From positions 16,182,001 through 16,246,000 of the forward strand of contig NW_027478158.1 in NCBI RefSeq assembly GCF_051020975.1: a DNA stretch of 64,000 bases, read 5' to 3'. This document shows positions 25,456 through 38,596 of the stretch, in pieces. The notes under the pieces were generated by a model. It did no database searches. It was not told where the DNA came from and was given only the letters and a program-made list of their open reading frames with translations. The translations under genes were made by a program, and so were the position numbers. This DNA is from Osmia lignaria lignaria (Eukaryota > Arthropoda > Insecta > Hymenoptera > Megachilidae). Position 1 is the stretch's first letter, and every line of letters begins with the position of its first letter.

Positions 25456-27166
25456 AGCTGGAAGTGGCATTTGCAGCTCGCAATAGTGCAGAGTTATCTC
25501 AAAGAAAGGGGCCACGGTGTTTCTGTATCTCTATTATGTTGGTGCGGCTTCGGAACTTTTAAATATCTCGATATATCTCGAAAACTACGCTTCTGATCAA
25601 AAAATATCATAGAACATAAATTGTAGGAAACATAATTCTCTACAAAAAACGTCTCTTAACATTTTGCCATAGCTCGCTTCGTTTCCGAGATATTTGCAGA
25701 TTCAGCTCAAAGGAACTGGCCTGACGGACATATTTCGAGATATTTCTTCTTCTTGTTGTTCTTCCTCTGCACAGCTAAGCTGGAAGTGGCATTTGCAGCT
25801 CGCAATAGTGCAGAGTTGTCTCAAAGAAAGGGGCCACGGTGTTTCTGTATCTCTATTATGTTGGTGCGGCTTCGGAACTTTTAAATATCTTGATATATCT
25901 CGAGAACTACGCATCTGATCAAAAAATATCATAGAACATAAAAAGTAGGAAACTTAATTCTCTACAAAAAAGGTCTCTTAACATTTTGCCATAGCTCGCT
26001 TCGTTTCCGAGATATTTGCAGATTTATCTCAAGGGGAGGGGCCTGACGGACATATTTCGAGATATTTCTTCTTCTTGTTGTTCTTCTTCTGCACAGCTGA
26101 GCTGGAAGTGGCATTTGCAGGTCGCAATAGTGCAGAGTTATCTCAAAGAAAGGGGCCACGGTGTTTCTGTATCTCTATTATGTTGGTGCGGCTTCGGAAC
26201 TTTTAAATATCTCGATATATCTCGAAAACTACGCTTCTGCTCAAAAAATATCATAGAACGTAAATTGTACGAAATATTATTCTCTACAAAAAAGGTCTCT
26301 CAACGTTTTGCCATAGCTCGCTTCGTTTCCGAGATATTTGCAGATTCATCTCAAGGGAAGGGGTCTGACGGACATATTTCGAGATATTTCTTCTTCTTGT
26401 TGTTCTTCTTCTGCACAGCTAAGCTGGAAGTGGCATTTGCGGCTCGCACTGGTGCACAGTTATCTCAAAGAAAGGGGCCACGGTGTTTCTGTATCTCTAT
26501 TATGTTGGTGCGTCTTCGGAACTTTTAAATATCTCGATATATCTCGAAAACTACGCTTCTGATCAAAAAATATCATAGAACATAAATTGTAGGAAACATA
26601 ATTCTCTACAAAAAACGTCTCTTAACATTTTGCCATAGCTCGCTTCGTTTCCGAGATATTTGCAGATTCAGCTCAAAGGAACTGGCCTGACGGACATATT
26701 TCGAGATATTTCTTCTTCTTGTTGTTCTTCTTCTGCACAGCTAAGCTGGAAGTGGCATTTGCGGCTCGCACTAGTGCAGAGTTATCTCAAAGAAAGGGGC
26801 CACGGTGTTTCTGTATCTTTATTATGTTGGTGCGGCTTCGGAACTTTTAAATATCTCGATATATCTCGAAAACTACGCTTCTGATCAAAAAATATCATAG
26901 AAGATAAAAAGCAGGAAACTTAATTCTCTACAAAAAAGGTCTCTTAACATTTTGCCATAGCTCGCTTCGTTTCCGAGATATTTGCAGATTTATCTCAAGG
27001 GAAGGGGCCTGACGGACATATTTCGAGATATTTCTTCTTCTTGTTGTTCTTCTTCTGCACAGCTGAGCTGGAAGTGGCATTTGCAGGTCGCAATAGTGCA
27101 GAGTTATCTCAAAGAAAGGGGCCACGGTGTATCTGTATCTCTATTATGTTGGTGCGGCTTCGGAAC
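25456..27166 (+). repeat. 14-monomer-offset duplication, right copy (partner 20948-22658)
   Basis: Same variant order as the left copy. Differences seen: GGGGTCTGACGG near 26361 where the left copy has GGTGTCTGACGG, and GTGTATCTG near 27129 against GTGTTTCTG. It brackets the 5- and 7-monomer duplications from the other side, so at least three amplification events of different size overlap between 20.3 and 27.2 kb. Confidence 0.9.
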
Positions 27167-28274
27167 TTTTAAATATCTCGATATATCTCGAAAAGTACGC
27201 TTCTGATCAAAAAATATCATAGAACGTAAATTGTAGGAAATATTATTCTCTACAAAAAAGGTCTCTCAACATTTTGCCATAGCTCGCTTCGTTTCCGAGA
27301 TATTTGCAGATTCATCTCAAGGGAAGGGGTCTGACGGACATATTTCGAGATATTTCTTCTTCTTGTTGTTCTTCTTCTGCACAGCTAAGCTCGAAGTGGC
27401 ATTTGCAGCTCGCAATAGTGCAGAGTTATCTCAAAGAAAGAGGCCACGGTGTTTCTGTACCTCTATTATGTTGGTGCAGCTTCGGAACTTTTAAATATCT
27501 TGATATATCTCGAGAACTACGCATCTGATCAAAAAATATCATCGAACATAAAAAGTAGGAAACTTAATTCTCTACAAAAAAGGTCTCTTAACATTTTGCC
27601 ATAGCTCGCTTCGTTTCCGAGATATTTGCAGATTTATCTCAAGGGAAGTGGCCTGACGGACATATTTCGAGATATTTCTTCTTCTTGTTGTTCTTCTTCT
27701 GCACAGCTAAACTGGAAGTGGCATTTCCAGCTCGCAATCGTGCAAAGTTATCTCAAAGAAAGGGGCCACGGTGTTTCTGTATCTCTATTATGTTGGTGCG
27801 GCTTCGGAACTTTTAAATATCTTGATATATCTCGAGAACTACGCCTCTGATCGAAAAATATCATAGAACATAAAAAGTAGGAAACTTAATTATCTACAAA
27901 AAAGGTCTCTCAACATTTTGCCATAGCTCGCTTCGTTTCCGAGATATTTGCAGATTTATCTCAAGGGGAGGGGCCTGACGGACATATTTCGAGATATTTC
28001 TTCTTCTTGTTGTTCTTCTTCTGCACAGCTAAGCTGGAAGTGGCATTTGCAGCTCGCAATAGTGCAGAGTTATCTCAAAGAAAGGGGCCACGGTGTTTCT
28101 GTATCTCTATTATGTTGGTGCGGCTTCGGAACTTTTAAATATCTTGATATATCTCGAGAACTACGCGTCTGATCAAAAAATATCATAGAACATAAAAAGT
28201 AGGAAACTTAATTCTCTACAAAAACTGTCTCTTAACATTTTCCCATAGCTCGCTTCGTTTCCGAGATATTTGCA

Positions 28275-29073
28275 GATATATCTCAAGGGAAGGGGCCTGA
28301 CGGACATATTTCGAGATATTTCTTCTTCTTGTTGTTCTTCTTCTGCACAGCTAAGCTGGAAGTGGCATTTGCGGCTCGCACTAGTGCACAGTTATCTCAA
28401 AGAAAGGGGCCACGGTGTTTCTGTATCTCTATTATGTTGGTGCGTCTTCGGAACTTTTAAATATCTCGATATATCTCGAAAACTACGCTTCTGATCAAAA
28501 AATATCATAGAACATAAATTGTAGGAAACATAATTCTCTACAAAAAACGTCTGTTAACATTTTGCCATAGCTCGCTTCGTTTCCGAGATATTTGCAGATA
28601 CAGCTCAAAGGAACTGGCCTGACGGACATATTTCGAGATATTTCTTCTTCTTGTTGTTCTTCCTCTGCGCAGCAAAGCTGGAAGTGGCATTTGCAACTCG
28701 CAATAGTGCAGAGTTATCTCAAAGAAAGGGGCCACGGTGTTTCTGTATCTCTATTATGTTGGTGCGGCTTCGGAACTTTTAAATACCTTGATATATCTCG
28801 AGAACTACGCATCTGATCAAAAAATATCATAGAACATAAAAAGTAGGAAACTTAATTCTCTACAAAAAAGGTCTCTTAACATTTTGGCATAGCTCGCTTC
28901 GTTTCCGGGATATTTGCATATTTATCTCAAGGGAAGGGGCCTGACGGACATATTTCGAGATATTTCTTCTTCTTGTTGTTCATCTTCTGCACAGCTAAGC
29001 TGGAAGTGGCATTTGCAGCTCGCAATAGTGCAGAGTTATCCCAAAGAAAGGGGCCACGGTGTTTCTGTATCTC
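28275..29073 (+). repeat. 7-monomer-offset duplication, left copy (partner near 30531-31329)
   Basis: Shared markers are GCGTCTTCGG, the CAGATACAGCTCAAAGG head, CTGCGCAGCAAAGCTGG, TTTTGGCATAGC, a TGCATATTTATC head and GTTGTTCATCTTC. The offset is 2256 bp, seven monomers plus the two single-base insertions at 29236 and 30203. Differences include CTGTTAAC near 28551 and CAACTCGC near 28694 in this copy. Confidence 0.82.
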
Positions 29074-29235
29074 CATTATGTTGGTGCGGCTTCGGAACTT
29101 TTAAATATCTTGATATATCTCGAGAACTACGCCTCTGATCGAAAAATATCATAGAACATAAAAAGTAGGAAACTTAATTATCTACAAAAAAGGTCTCTTA
29201 ACACTTTGCCGTAGCTCGCTTCGTTTCCGAGATAT

Positions 29236-29558
29236 TTGCAGATTTATCTCAAGGGAAGGGGCCTGACGGACATATTTCGAGATATTTCTTCTTCTTGTTG
29301 TTCTTCTTCTGCACAGCTAAGCTGGAAGTGGCATTTGCAGCTCGCAATAGTGCAGAGTTATCTCAAAGAGAGGGGCCACGGTGTTTCTGTATCTCTATTA
29401 TGTTTGGTGCGGCTTCGGAACTTTTAAGTATCTTGATCTATCTCGAGAACTACGCTTCTGATCAAAAAATATCATAGAACATAAATTGTAGGAAATATAA
29501 TTCTCTACAAAAAACGTCTCTTAACATTTTGCCATAGCTCGCTTCGTTTCCGAGATAT
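29236..29558 (+). repeat. 323-bp variant monomer (+T, ATGTTTGGTGC)
   Basis: One T is added in ATGTTGGTGC, near 29403. The unit also has AAGAGAGGGG and AAGTATCTTGATCTATC. The same combination occurs in four other units, at 30203, 32780, 40506 and 41473. Confidence 0.93.
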
Positions 29559-29717
29559 TTGCAGATTTATCTCAAGGGAAGTGGCCTGACGGACATATTT
29601 CGAGATATTTCTTCTTCTTGTTGTTCTTCTTCTGCACAGCTAAGCTGGAAGTGGCATTTGCGGCTCGCACTAGTGCAGAGTTATCTCAAAGAAAGGGGCC
29701 ACGGTGTTTCTGTATCC

Positions 29718-31041
29718 CTATTATGTTGGTGCGGCTTCGGAACTTTTAAATATCTTGATATATCTCGAGAACTACGCGTCTGATCAAAAAATATCGTAGA
29801 ACATAAAAAGTAGGAAACTTAATTCTCTACAAAAAAGGTCTCTTAACATTTTGCCATACCTCGCTTCGTTTCCGAGATATTTGCATATTTATCACAAGGG
29901 AAGGGGCCTGACGGACATATTTCGAGATATTTCTTCTTCTTGTTGTTCTTCTTCTGCACAGCTAAGCTGGAAGTGGCATTTGCGGCTCGCACTAGTGCAG
30001 AGTTATCTCAAAGAAAGGGGCCACGGTGTTTCTGTATCTTTATTATGTTGGTGCGGCTTCGGAACTTTTAAATATCTCGATATATCTCGAAAACTACGCT
30101 TCTGATCAAAAAATATCATAGAAGATAAAAAGTAGGAAACGTAATTCTCTACAAAAAAGGTCTCTTAACATTTTGCCATAGCTCGCTTCGTTTCCGAGAT
30201 ATTTGCAGATTTATCTCAAGGGAAGGGGCCTAACGGACATATTTCGAGATATTTCTTCTTCTTGTTGTTCTTCTTCTGCACAGCTAAACTGGAAGTGGCA
30301 TTTCCAGCTCGCAATAGTGCAGAGTTATCTCAAAGAGAGGGGCCACGGTGTTTCTGTATCTCTATTATGTTTGGTGCGGCTTCGGAACTTTTAAGTATCT
30401 TGATCTATCTCGAGAACTACGCTTCTGATCAAAAAATATCATAGAACATAAATTGTAGGAAATATAATTCTCTACAAAAAACGTCTCTTAACATTCTGCC
30501 ATAGCTCGCTTCGTTTCCGAGATATTTGCAGATTTATCTCAAGGGAAGGGGCCTGACGGACATATTTCGAGATATTTCTTCTTCTTGTTGTTCTTCTTCT
30601 GCACAGCTAAGCTGGAAGTGGCATTTGCGGCTCGCACTAGTGCACAGTTATCTCAAAGAAAGGGGCCACGGTGTTTCTGTATCTCTATTATGTTGGTGCG
30701 TCTTCGGAACTTTTAAATATCTCGATATATCTCGAAAACTACGCTTCTGATCAAAAAATATCATAGAACATAAATTGTAGGAAACATAATTCTCTACAAA
30801 AAACGTCTCTTAACATTTTGCCATAGCTCGCTTCGTTTCCGAGATATTTGCAGATACAGCTCAAAGGAACTGGCCTGACGGACATATTTCGAGATATTTC
30901 TTCTTCTTGTTGTTCTTCCTCTGCGCAGCAAAGCTGGAAGTGGCATTTGCAGCTCGCAATAGTGCAGAGTTATCTCAAAGAAAGGGGCCACGGTGTTTCT
31001 GTATCTCTATTATGTTGGTGCGGCTTCGGAACTTTTAAATA
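29718..31041 (+). repeat. 8-monomer duplication, left copy (partner 32295-33618)
   Basis: The block recurs at 2577 bp: eight monomers plus the extra T in the unit at 30203 (repeated at 32780). It shares ATATCGTAGAAC, CCATACCTCGC, a TGCATATTTATC head, the GGCCTAACGG unit with the +T insertion, ACATTCTGCC and the CGCAGCAAAGC unit. One difference seen: TATCACAAGG near 29890. Confidence 0.88.
30203..30525 (+). repeat. 323-bp variant monomer (+T lineage)
   Basis: Same +T insertion and GATCTATCTCG tail as 29236, here joined to a different first half: GGCCTAACGG, CTAAACTGG and CATTTCCAGCTC. The insertion-bearing half has thus been combined with two unlike front halves. Confidence 0.92.
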
Positions 31042-32294
31042 CCTTGATATATCTCGAGAACTACGCATCTGATCAAAAAATATCATAGAACATAAAAAGT
31101 AGGAAACTTAATTCTCTACAAAAAAGGTCTCTTAACATTTTGGCATAGCTCGCTTCGTTTCCGAGATATTTGCATATTTATCTCAAGGGAAGGGGCCTGA
31201 CGGACATATTTCGAGATATTTCTTCTTCTTGTTGTTCATCTTCTGCACAGCTAAGCTGGAAGTGGCATTTGCAGCTCGCAATAGTGCAGAGTTATCCCAA
31301 AGAAAGGGGCCACGGTGTTTCTGTATCTCTATTATGTTGGTGCGGCTTCGGAACTTTTAAATATCTCGATATATCTCGAAAACTACGCTTCTGATCAAAA
31401 AATATCATAGAACATAAATTGTAGGAAACATAATTCTCTACAAAAAAGGTCTCTTAACATTTTGCAATAGCTCGCTTCGTTTCCGAGATATTTGCAGATT
31501 TATCTCAAGGGAAGGATCCTGATGGACATATTTCGAGATATTTCTTCTTCTTGTTGTTCTTCTTCTGCACAGCTAAACTGGAAGTGGCATTTCCAGCTCG
31601 CAATCGTGCAGAGTTATCTCAAAGAAAGGGGCCACGGTGTTTCTGTATCTCTATTATGTTGGTGCGGCTTCGGTACTTTTAAATATCTTGATATATCTCG
31701 AGAACTACGCCTCTGATCGAAAAATATCATAGAACATAAAAAGTAGGAAACTTAATTATCTACAAAAAAGGTCTCTTAACACTTTGCCATAGCTCGCTTC
31801 GTTTCCGAGATATTTGCAGATTTATCTCAAGGGAAGTGGCCTGACGGACATATTTCGAGATATTTCTTCTTCTTATTGTTCTTCTTCTGCACAGCTAAGC
31901 TGGAAGTGGCATTTGCGGCTCGCACTAGTGCAGAGTTATCTCAAAGAAAGGGGCCACGGTGTTTCTGTATCCCTATTATGTTGGTGCGGCTTCGGAACTT
32001 TTAAATATCTTGATATATCTCGAGAACTACGCATCTGATCAAAAAATATCATAGAACATAAAAAGTAGGAAACTTAATTCTCTACAAAAAAGGTCTCTTA
32101 ACATTTTGCCATACCTCGCTTTGTTTCCGAGATATTTGCATATTTATCTCAAGGGAAGGGGCCTGACGGACATATTTCGAGATATTTCTTCTTCTTGTTG
32201 TTCTTCTTCTGCACAGCTAAGCTGGAAGTGGCATTTGCGGCTCGCACTAGTGCAGAGTTATCTCAAAGAAAGGGGCCACGGTGTTTCTGTATCT

Positions 32295-33618
32295 CTATTA
32301 TGTTGGTGCGGCTTCGGAACTTTTAAATATCTTGATATATCTCGAGAACTACGCGTCTGATCAAAAAATATCGTAGAACATAAAAAGTAGGAAACTTAAT
32401 TCTCTACAAAAAAGGTCTCTTAACATTTTGCCATACCTCGCTTCGTTTCCGAGATATTTGCATATTTATCTCAAGGGAAGGGGCCTGACGGACATATTTC
32501 GAGATATTTCTTCTTCTTGTTGTTCTTCTTCTGCACAGCTAAGCTGGAAGTGGCATTTGCGGCTCGCACTAGTGCAGAGTTATCTCAAAGAAAGGGGCCA
32601 CGGTGTTTCTGTATCTTTATTATGTTGGTGCGGCTTCGGAACTTTTAAATATCTCGATATATCTCGAAAACTACGCTTCTGATCAAAAAATATCATAGAA
32701 GATAAAAAGTAGGAAACGTAATTCTCTACAAAAAAGGTCTCTTAACATTTTGCCATAGCTCGCTTCGTTTCCGAGATATTTGCAGATTTATCTCAAGGGA
32801 AGGGGCCTAACGGACATATTTCGAGATATTTCTTCTTCTTGTTGTTCTTCTTCTGCACAGCTAAACTGGAAGTGGCATTTCCAGCTCGCAATAGTGCAGA
32901 GTTATCTCAAAGAGAGGGGCCACGGTGTTTCTGTATCTCTATTATGTTTGGTGCGGCTTCGGAACTTTTAAGTATCTTGATCTATCTCGAGAACTACGCT
33001 TCTGATCAAAAAATATCATAGAACATAAATTGTAGGAAATATAATTCTCTACAAAAAACGTCTCTTAACATTCTGCCATAGCTCGCTTCGTTTCCGAGAT
33101 ATTTGCAGATTTATCTCAAGGGAAGGGGCCTGACGGACATATTTCGAGATATTTCTTCTTCTTGTTGTTCTTCTTCTGCACAGCTAAGCTGGAAGTGGCA
33201 TTTGCGGCTCGCACTAGTGCACAGTTATCTCAAAGAAAGGGGCCACGGTGTTTCTGTATCTCTATTATGTTGGTGCGTCTTCGGAACTTTTAAATATCTC
33301 GATATATCTCGAAAACTACGCTTCTGATCAAAAAATATCATAGAACATAAATTGTAGGAAACATAATTCTCTACAAAAAACGTCTCTTAACATTTTGCCA
33401 TAGCTCGCTTCGTTTCCGAGATATTTGCAGATACAGCTCAAAGGAACTGGCCTGACGGACATATTTCGAGATATTTCTTCTTCTTGTTGTTCTTCCTCTG
33501 CGCAGCAAAGCTGGAAGTGGCATTTGCAGCTCGCAATAGTGCAGAGTTATCTCAAAGAAAGGGGCCACGGTGTTTCTGTATCTCTATTATGTTGGTGCGG
33601 CTTCGGAACTTTTAAATA
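32295..33618 (+). repeat. 8-monomer duplication, right copy (partner 29718-31041)
   Basis: Order and markers are the same as in 29718-31041, including the +T unit. The copies diverge at 33619, where this one has AAATATCTTG and the left has AAATACCTTG. The period equals that of the clean higher-order repeat at 42.5-50.3 kb, although the monomers are different. Confidence 0.88.
32780..33102 (+). repeat. 323-bp variant monomer (+T lineage)
   Basis: This is the copy of 30203 produced by the 8-monomer duplication at offset 2577 bp. It has the same GGCCTAACGG front and +T rear half. Confidence 0.92.
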
Positions 33619-35034
33619 TCTTGATATATCTCGAGAACTACGCGTCTGATCAAAAAATATCGTAGAACATAAAAAGTAGGAAACTTAATTCTCTACAAAA
33701 AAGGTCTCTTAACATTTTGCCATACCTCGCTTCGTTTCCGAGATATTTGCATATTTATCTCAAGGGAAGGGGCCTGACGGACATATTTCGAGATATTTCT
33801 TCTTCTTGTTGTTCTTCTTCTGCACAGCTAAGCTGGAAGTGGCATTTGCGGCTCGCAGTAGTGCAGAGTTATCTCAAAGAAAGGGGCCACGGTGTTTCTG
33901 TATCTTTATTATGTTGGTGCGGCTTCGGAACTTTTAAATATCTCGATATATCTCGAAAACTACGCTTCTGATCAAAAAATATCATAGAACATAAAAAGTA
34001 GGAAACTTAATTCTCTACAAAAAAGGTCTCTTAACATTTTGCCATAGCTCGCTTCGTTTCCGAGATATTTGCAGATTTATCTCAAGGGAAGGGGCCTAAC
34101 GGACATATTTCGAGATATTTCTTCTTCTTGTTGTTCTTCTTCTGCACAGCTAAACTGGAAGTGGCATTTCCAGCTCGCAATAGCGCAGAGTTATCTCAAA
34201 GAAAGGGGCCACGGTGTTTCTGTATCTCTATTATGTTGGTGCGGCTTCGGAACTTTTAAATATCTTGATATATCTCGAGAACCACGCGTCTGATCAAAAA
34301 ATATCGTAGAACATAAAAAGTAGGAAACTTAATTCTTTACAAAAAAGGTCTCTTAACATTTTGCCATACCTCGCTTCGTTTCCGAGATATTTGCATATTT
34401 ATCTCAAGGGAAGGGGCCTGACGGACATATTTCGAGATATTTCTTCTTCTTGTTGTTCTTCTTCTGCACAGCTAAGCTGGAAGTGGCATTTGCGGCTCGC
34501 ACTAGTGCAGAGTTATCTCAACGAAAGGGGCCACGGTGTTTCTGTATCTCTATTATGTTGGTGCGGCTTCGGAACTTTTAAATATCTCGATATATCTCGA
34601 AAACTACGCTTCTGATCAAAAAATATCATAGAACATAAAAAGTAGGAAACATAATTCTCTACAAAAAAGGTCTCTTAACATTTTGCCATAGCTCGCTTCG
34701 TTTCCGAGATATTTGCAGATTTATCTCAAGGGAAGGGGCCTGACGGACATATTTCGAGATATTTCTTCTTCTGGTTGTTCTTCTTCTGCACAGCTAAGCT
34801 GGAAGTGGCATTTGCGGCTCGCACTAGTGCAGAGTTATCTCAACGAAAGGGGCCACGGTGTTTCTGTATCTCTATTATGTTGGTGCGGCTTCGGAACTTT
34901 TAAATATCTCGATATATCTCGAAAACTACGCTTCTGATCAAAAAATATCATAGAACGTAAATTGTAGGAAATATTATTCTCTACAAAAAAGGTCTCTCAA
35001 CATTTTGCCATAGCTCGCTTCGTTTCCGAGATAT

Positions 35035-35353
35035 TTGCAGATTTATCTCAAGGGAAGGGGCCTAACGGACATATTTCGAGATATTTCTTCTTCTTGTTGT
35101 TCTTCTTCTGCACAGCTAAACTGGAAGTGGCATTTCCAGCTCGCAATAGTGCAGAGTTATCTCAAAGAAAGGGGCCACGGTGTTTCTGTATCTCTATGTT
35201 GGTGCGGCTTCGGAACTTTTAAATATCTTGATATATCTCGAGAACTACGCATCTGATCAAAAAATATCATAGAACATAAAAAGTAGGAAACTTAATTCTC
35301 TACAAAAAAGGTCTCTTAACATTTTGCCAGAGCTCGCTTCGTTTCCGAGATAT
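35035..35353 (+). repeat. 319-bp variant monomer (3-bp deletion)
   Basis: CTCTATTATGTTGG has lost three bases and reads CTCTATGTTGG near 35194. It is the only 3-bp length change in the window and the only change inside the core near positions 157-165. It is not seen in any other unit. Confidence 0.92.
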
Positions 35354-35469
35354 TTGCAGATTTATCTCAAGGGAAGGGGCCTGACGGACATATTTCGAGA
35401 TATTTCTTCTTCTTGTTGTTCTTCTTCTGCACAGCTAAGCTGGAAGTGGCGTTTGCGGCTCGCACTAAT

Positions 35470-36344
35470 GCAGAGTTATCTCAAAGAAAGTGGCCACGGT
35501 GTTTCTGTATCCCTATTATGTTGGTGCGGCTTCGGAACTTTTAAATATCTCGATATATCTCCAAAACTACGCTTCTGATCAAAAAATATCATAGAACATA
35601 AATTGTAGGAAACATAATTCTCTACAAAAAACGTCTCTTAACATTTTGCCATAGCTCGCTTCGTTTCCGAGATATTTGCAGATTCAGCTCAAAGGAACTG
35701 GCCTGACGGACATATTTCGAGATATTTCTTCTTCTTGTTGTTCTTCCTCTGCACAGCTAAGCTGGAAGTGGCATTTGCAGCTCGCAATAGTGCAGAGTTA
35801 TCTCAACGAAAGGGGCCACGGTGTTTCTGTATCTCTATTATGTTGGTGCGGCTTCGGAACTTTTAAATATCTCGATATATCTCGAAAACTACGCTTCTGA
35901 TCAAAAAATATCATAGAACATAAAAAGTTGGAAACTTAATTCTCTACAAAAAAGGTCTCTTAACATTTTGCCATAGCTCGCTTCGTTTCCGAGATATTTG
36001 CAGATTTATCTCAAGGGAAGGGGCCTGACGGACATATTTCGAGATATTTCTTCTTCTGGTTGTTCTTCTTCTGCACAGTTAAGCTGGAAGTGGCATTTGC
36101 GGCTCGCACTAGTGCAGAGTTATCTCAACGAAAGGGGCCACGGTGTTTCTGTATCTCTATTATGTTGGTGCGGCTTCGGAACTTTTAAATATCTCGATAT
36201 ATCTCGAAACCTACGCTTCTGATCAAAAAATATCATAGAACGTAAATTGTAGGAAATATTATTCTCTACAAAAAAGGTCTCTCAACATTTTGCCATAGCT
36301 CGCTTCGTTTCCGAGATATTTGCAGATTCATCTCAAGGGAAGGG
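35470..36344 (+). repeat. 4-monomer duplication, left copy (partner near 36758-37632)
   Basis: The CTAATGCAG unit, the TATCCCTATT core, the CAGATTCAGCTC head with CTCAACGAAAGG, and the TTCTGGTTG tract unit recur at 1288 bp. The copies diverge where this one has GGGGTCTGACGG and the other GGGGCCTGACGG. The CTGGTTG unit appears a third time at 37608 in tandem with 37286. Confidence 0.8.
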
Positions 36345-36757
36345 GTCTGACGGACATATTTCGAGATATTTCTTCTTCTTGTTGTTCTTCTTCTGCACAG
36401 CTATGCTCGAAGTGGCATTTGCAGCTCGCAATAGTGCAGAGTTATCTCAAAGAAAGAGGCCACGGTGTTTCTGTACCTCTATTATGTTGGTGCAGCTTCG
36501 GAACTTTTAAGTATCTTGATATATCTCGAGAACTACGCATCTGATCAAAAAATATCATCGAACATAAAAAGTAGGCAACTTAATTCTCTACAAAAGAGGT
36601 CTCTTAACATTTTGCCATAGCTCGCTTCGTTTCCGAGATATTTGCAGATTTATCTCAAGGGAAGTGGCCTGACGGACATATTTCGAGATATTTCTTCTTC
36701 TTGTTGTTCTTCTTCTGCACAGCTAAGCTGGAAGTGGCATTTGCGGCTCGCACTAAT

Positions 36758-37632
36758 GCAGAGTTATCTCAAAGAAAGGGGCCACGGTGTTTCTGTATCC
36801 CTATTATGTTGGTGCGGCTTCGGAACTTTTAAATATCTCGATATATCTCGAAAACTACGCTTCTGATCAAAAAATATCATAGAACATAAATTGTAGGAAA
36901 CATAATTCTCTACAAAAAACGTCTCTTAACATTTTGCCATAGCTCGCTTCGTTTCCGAGATATTTGCAGATTCAGCTCAAAGGAACTGGCCTGACGGACA
37001 TATTTCGAGATATTTCTTCTTCTTGTTGTTCTTCCTCTGCACAGCTAAGCTGGAAGTGGCATTTGCAGCTCGCAATAGTGCAGAGTTATCTCAACGAAAG
37101 GGGCCACGGTGTTTCTGTATCTCTATTATGTTGGTGCGGCTTCGGAACTTTTAAATATCTCGATATATCTCGAAAACTACGCTTCTGCTCAAAAAATATC
37201 ATAGAATATAAAAAGTAGGAAACTTAATTCTCTACAAAAAAGGTCTCTTAACATTTTGCCATAGCTCGCTTCGTTTCCGAGATATTTGCAGATTTATCTC
37301 AAGGGAAGGGGCCTGACGGACATATTTCGAGATATTTCTTCTTCTGGTTGTTCTTCTTCTGCACAGCTAAGCTGGAAGTGGCATTTGCGGCTCGCACTAG
37401 TGCAGAGTTATCTCAACGAAAGGGGCCACGGTGTTTCTGTATCTCTATTATGCTGGTGCGGCTTCGGAACTTTTAAATATCTCGATATATCTCGAAAACT
37501 ACGCTTCTGATCAAAAAATATCATAGAACGTAAATTGTAGGAAATATTATTCTCTACAAAAAAGGTCTCTCAACATTTTGCCATAGCTCGCTTCGTTTCC
37601 GAGATATTTGCAGATTCATCTCAAGGGAAGGG
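36758..37632 (+). repeat. 4-monomer duplication, right copy (partner near 35470-36344)
   Basis: Same variant series as the left copy. This copy has CTTCTGCTCAAAA in the tail near 37185, the second place in the window where the TGATCA site is lost (the first being the 21508/26016 pair), and TATGCTGG near 37450. The marker list is given under the left copy. Confidence 0.78.
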
Positions 37633-38596
37633 GCCTGACGGACATATTTCGAGATATTTCTTCTTCTGGTTGTTCTTCTTCTGCACAGCTAAGCTGGAAG
37701 TGGCATTTGCGGCTCGCACTAGTGCAGAGTTATCTCAACGAAAGGGGCCACGGTGTTTCTGTATCTCTATTATGTTGGTGCGGCTTCGGAACTTTTAAAT
37801 ATCTCGATATATCTCGAAAACTACGCTTCTGATCAAAAAATATCATAGAACGTAAATTGTAGGAAATATTATTCTCTACAAAAAAGGTCTCTCAACATTT
37901 TGCCATAGCTCGCTTCGTTTCCGAGATATTTGCAGATTCATCTCAAGGGAAGGGGTCTGACGGACATATTTCGAGATATTTCTTCTTCTTGTTGTTCTTC
38001 TTCTGCACAGCTAAGCTCGAAGTGGCATTTGCAGCTCGCAATAGTGCAGAGTTATCTCAAAGAAAGAGGCCACGGTGTTTCTGTACCTCTATTATGTTGG
38101 TGCAGCTTCGGAACTTTTAAGTATCTTGATATATCTCGAGAACTACGCATCTGATCAAAATATATCATCGAACATAAAAAGTAGGCAACTTAATTCTCTA
38201 CAAAAGAGGTCTCTTAACATTTTGCCATAGCTCGCTTCGTTTCCGAGATATTTGCAGATTTATCTCAAGGGAAGTGGCCTGACGGACATATTTCGAGATA
38301 TTTCTTCTTCTTGTTGTTCTTCTTCTGCACAGCTAAGCTGGAAGTGGCATTTGCAGCTCGCAATAGTGCAGAGTTATCCCAAAGAAAGGGGCCACTGTGT
38401 TTCTGTATCTCTATTATGTTGGTGCGGCTTCGGAACTTTTAAATATCTCGATATATCTCGAAAACTACGCTTCTGATCAAAAAATATCATAGAACATAAA
38501 TTGTAGGAAATATAATTCTCTACAAAAAACGTCTCTTAACATTTTGCCATAGCTCGCTTCGTTTCCGAGATATTTGCAGATTTATCTCAAGGGAAG

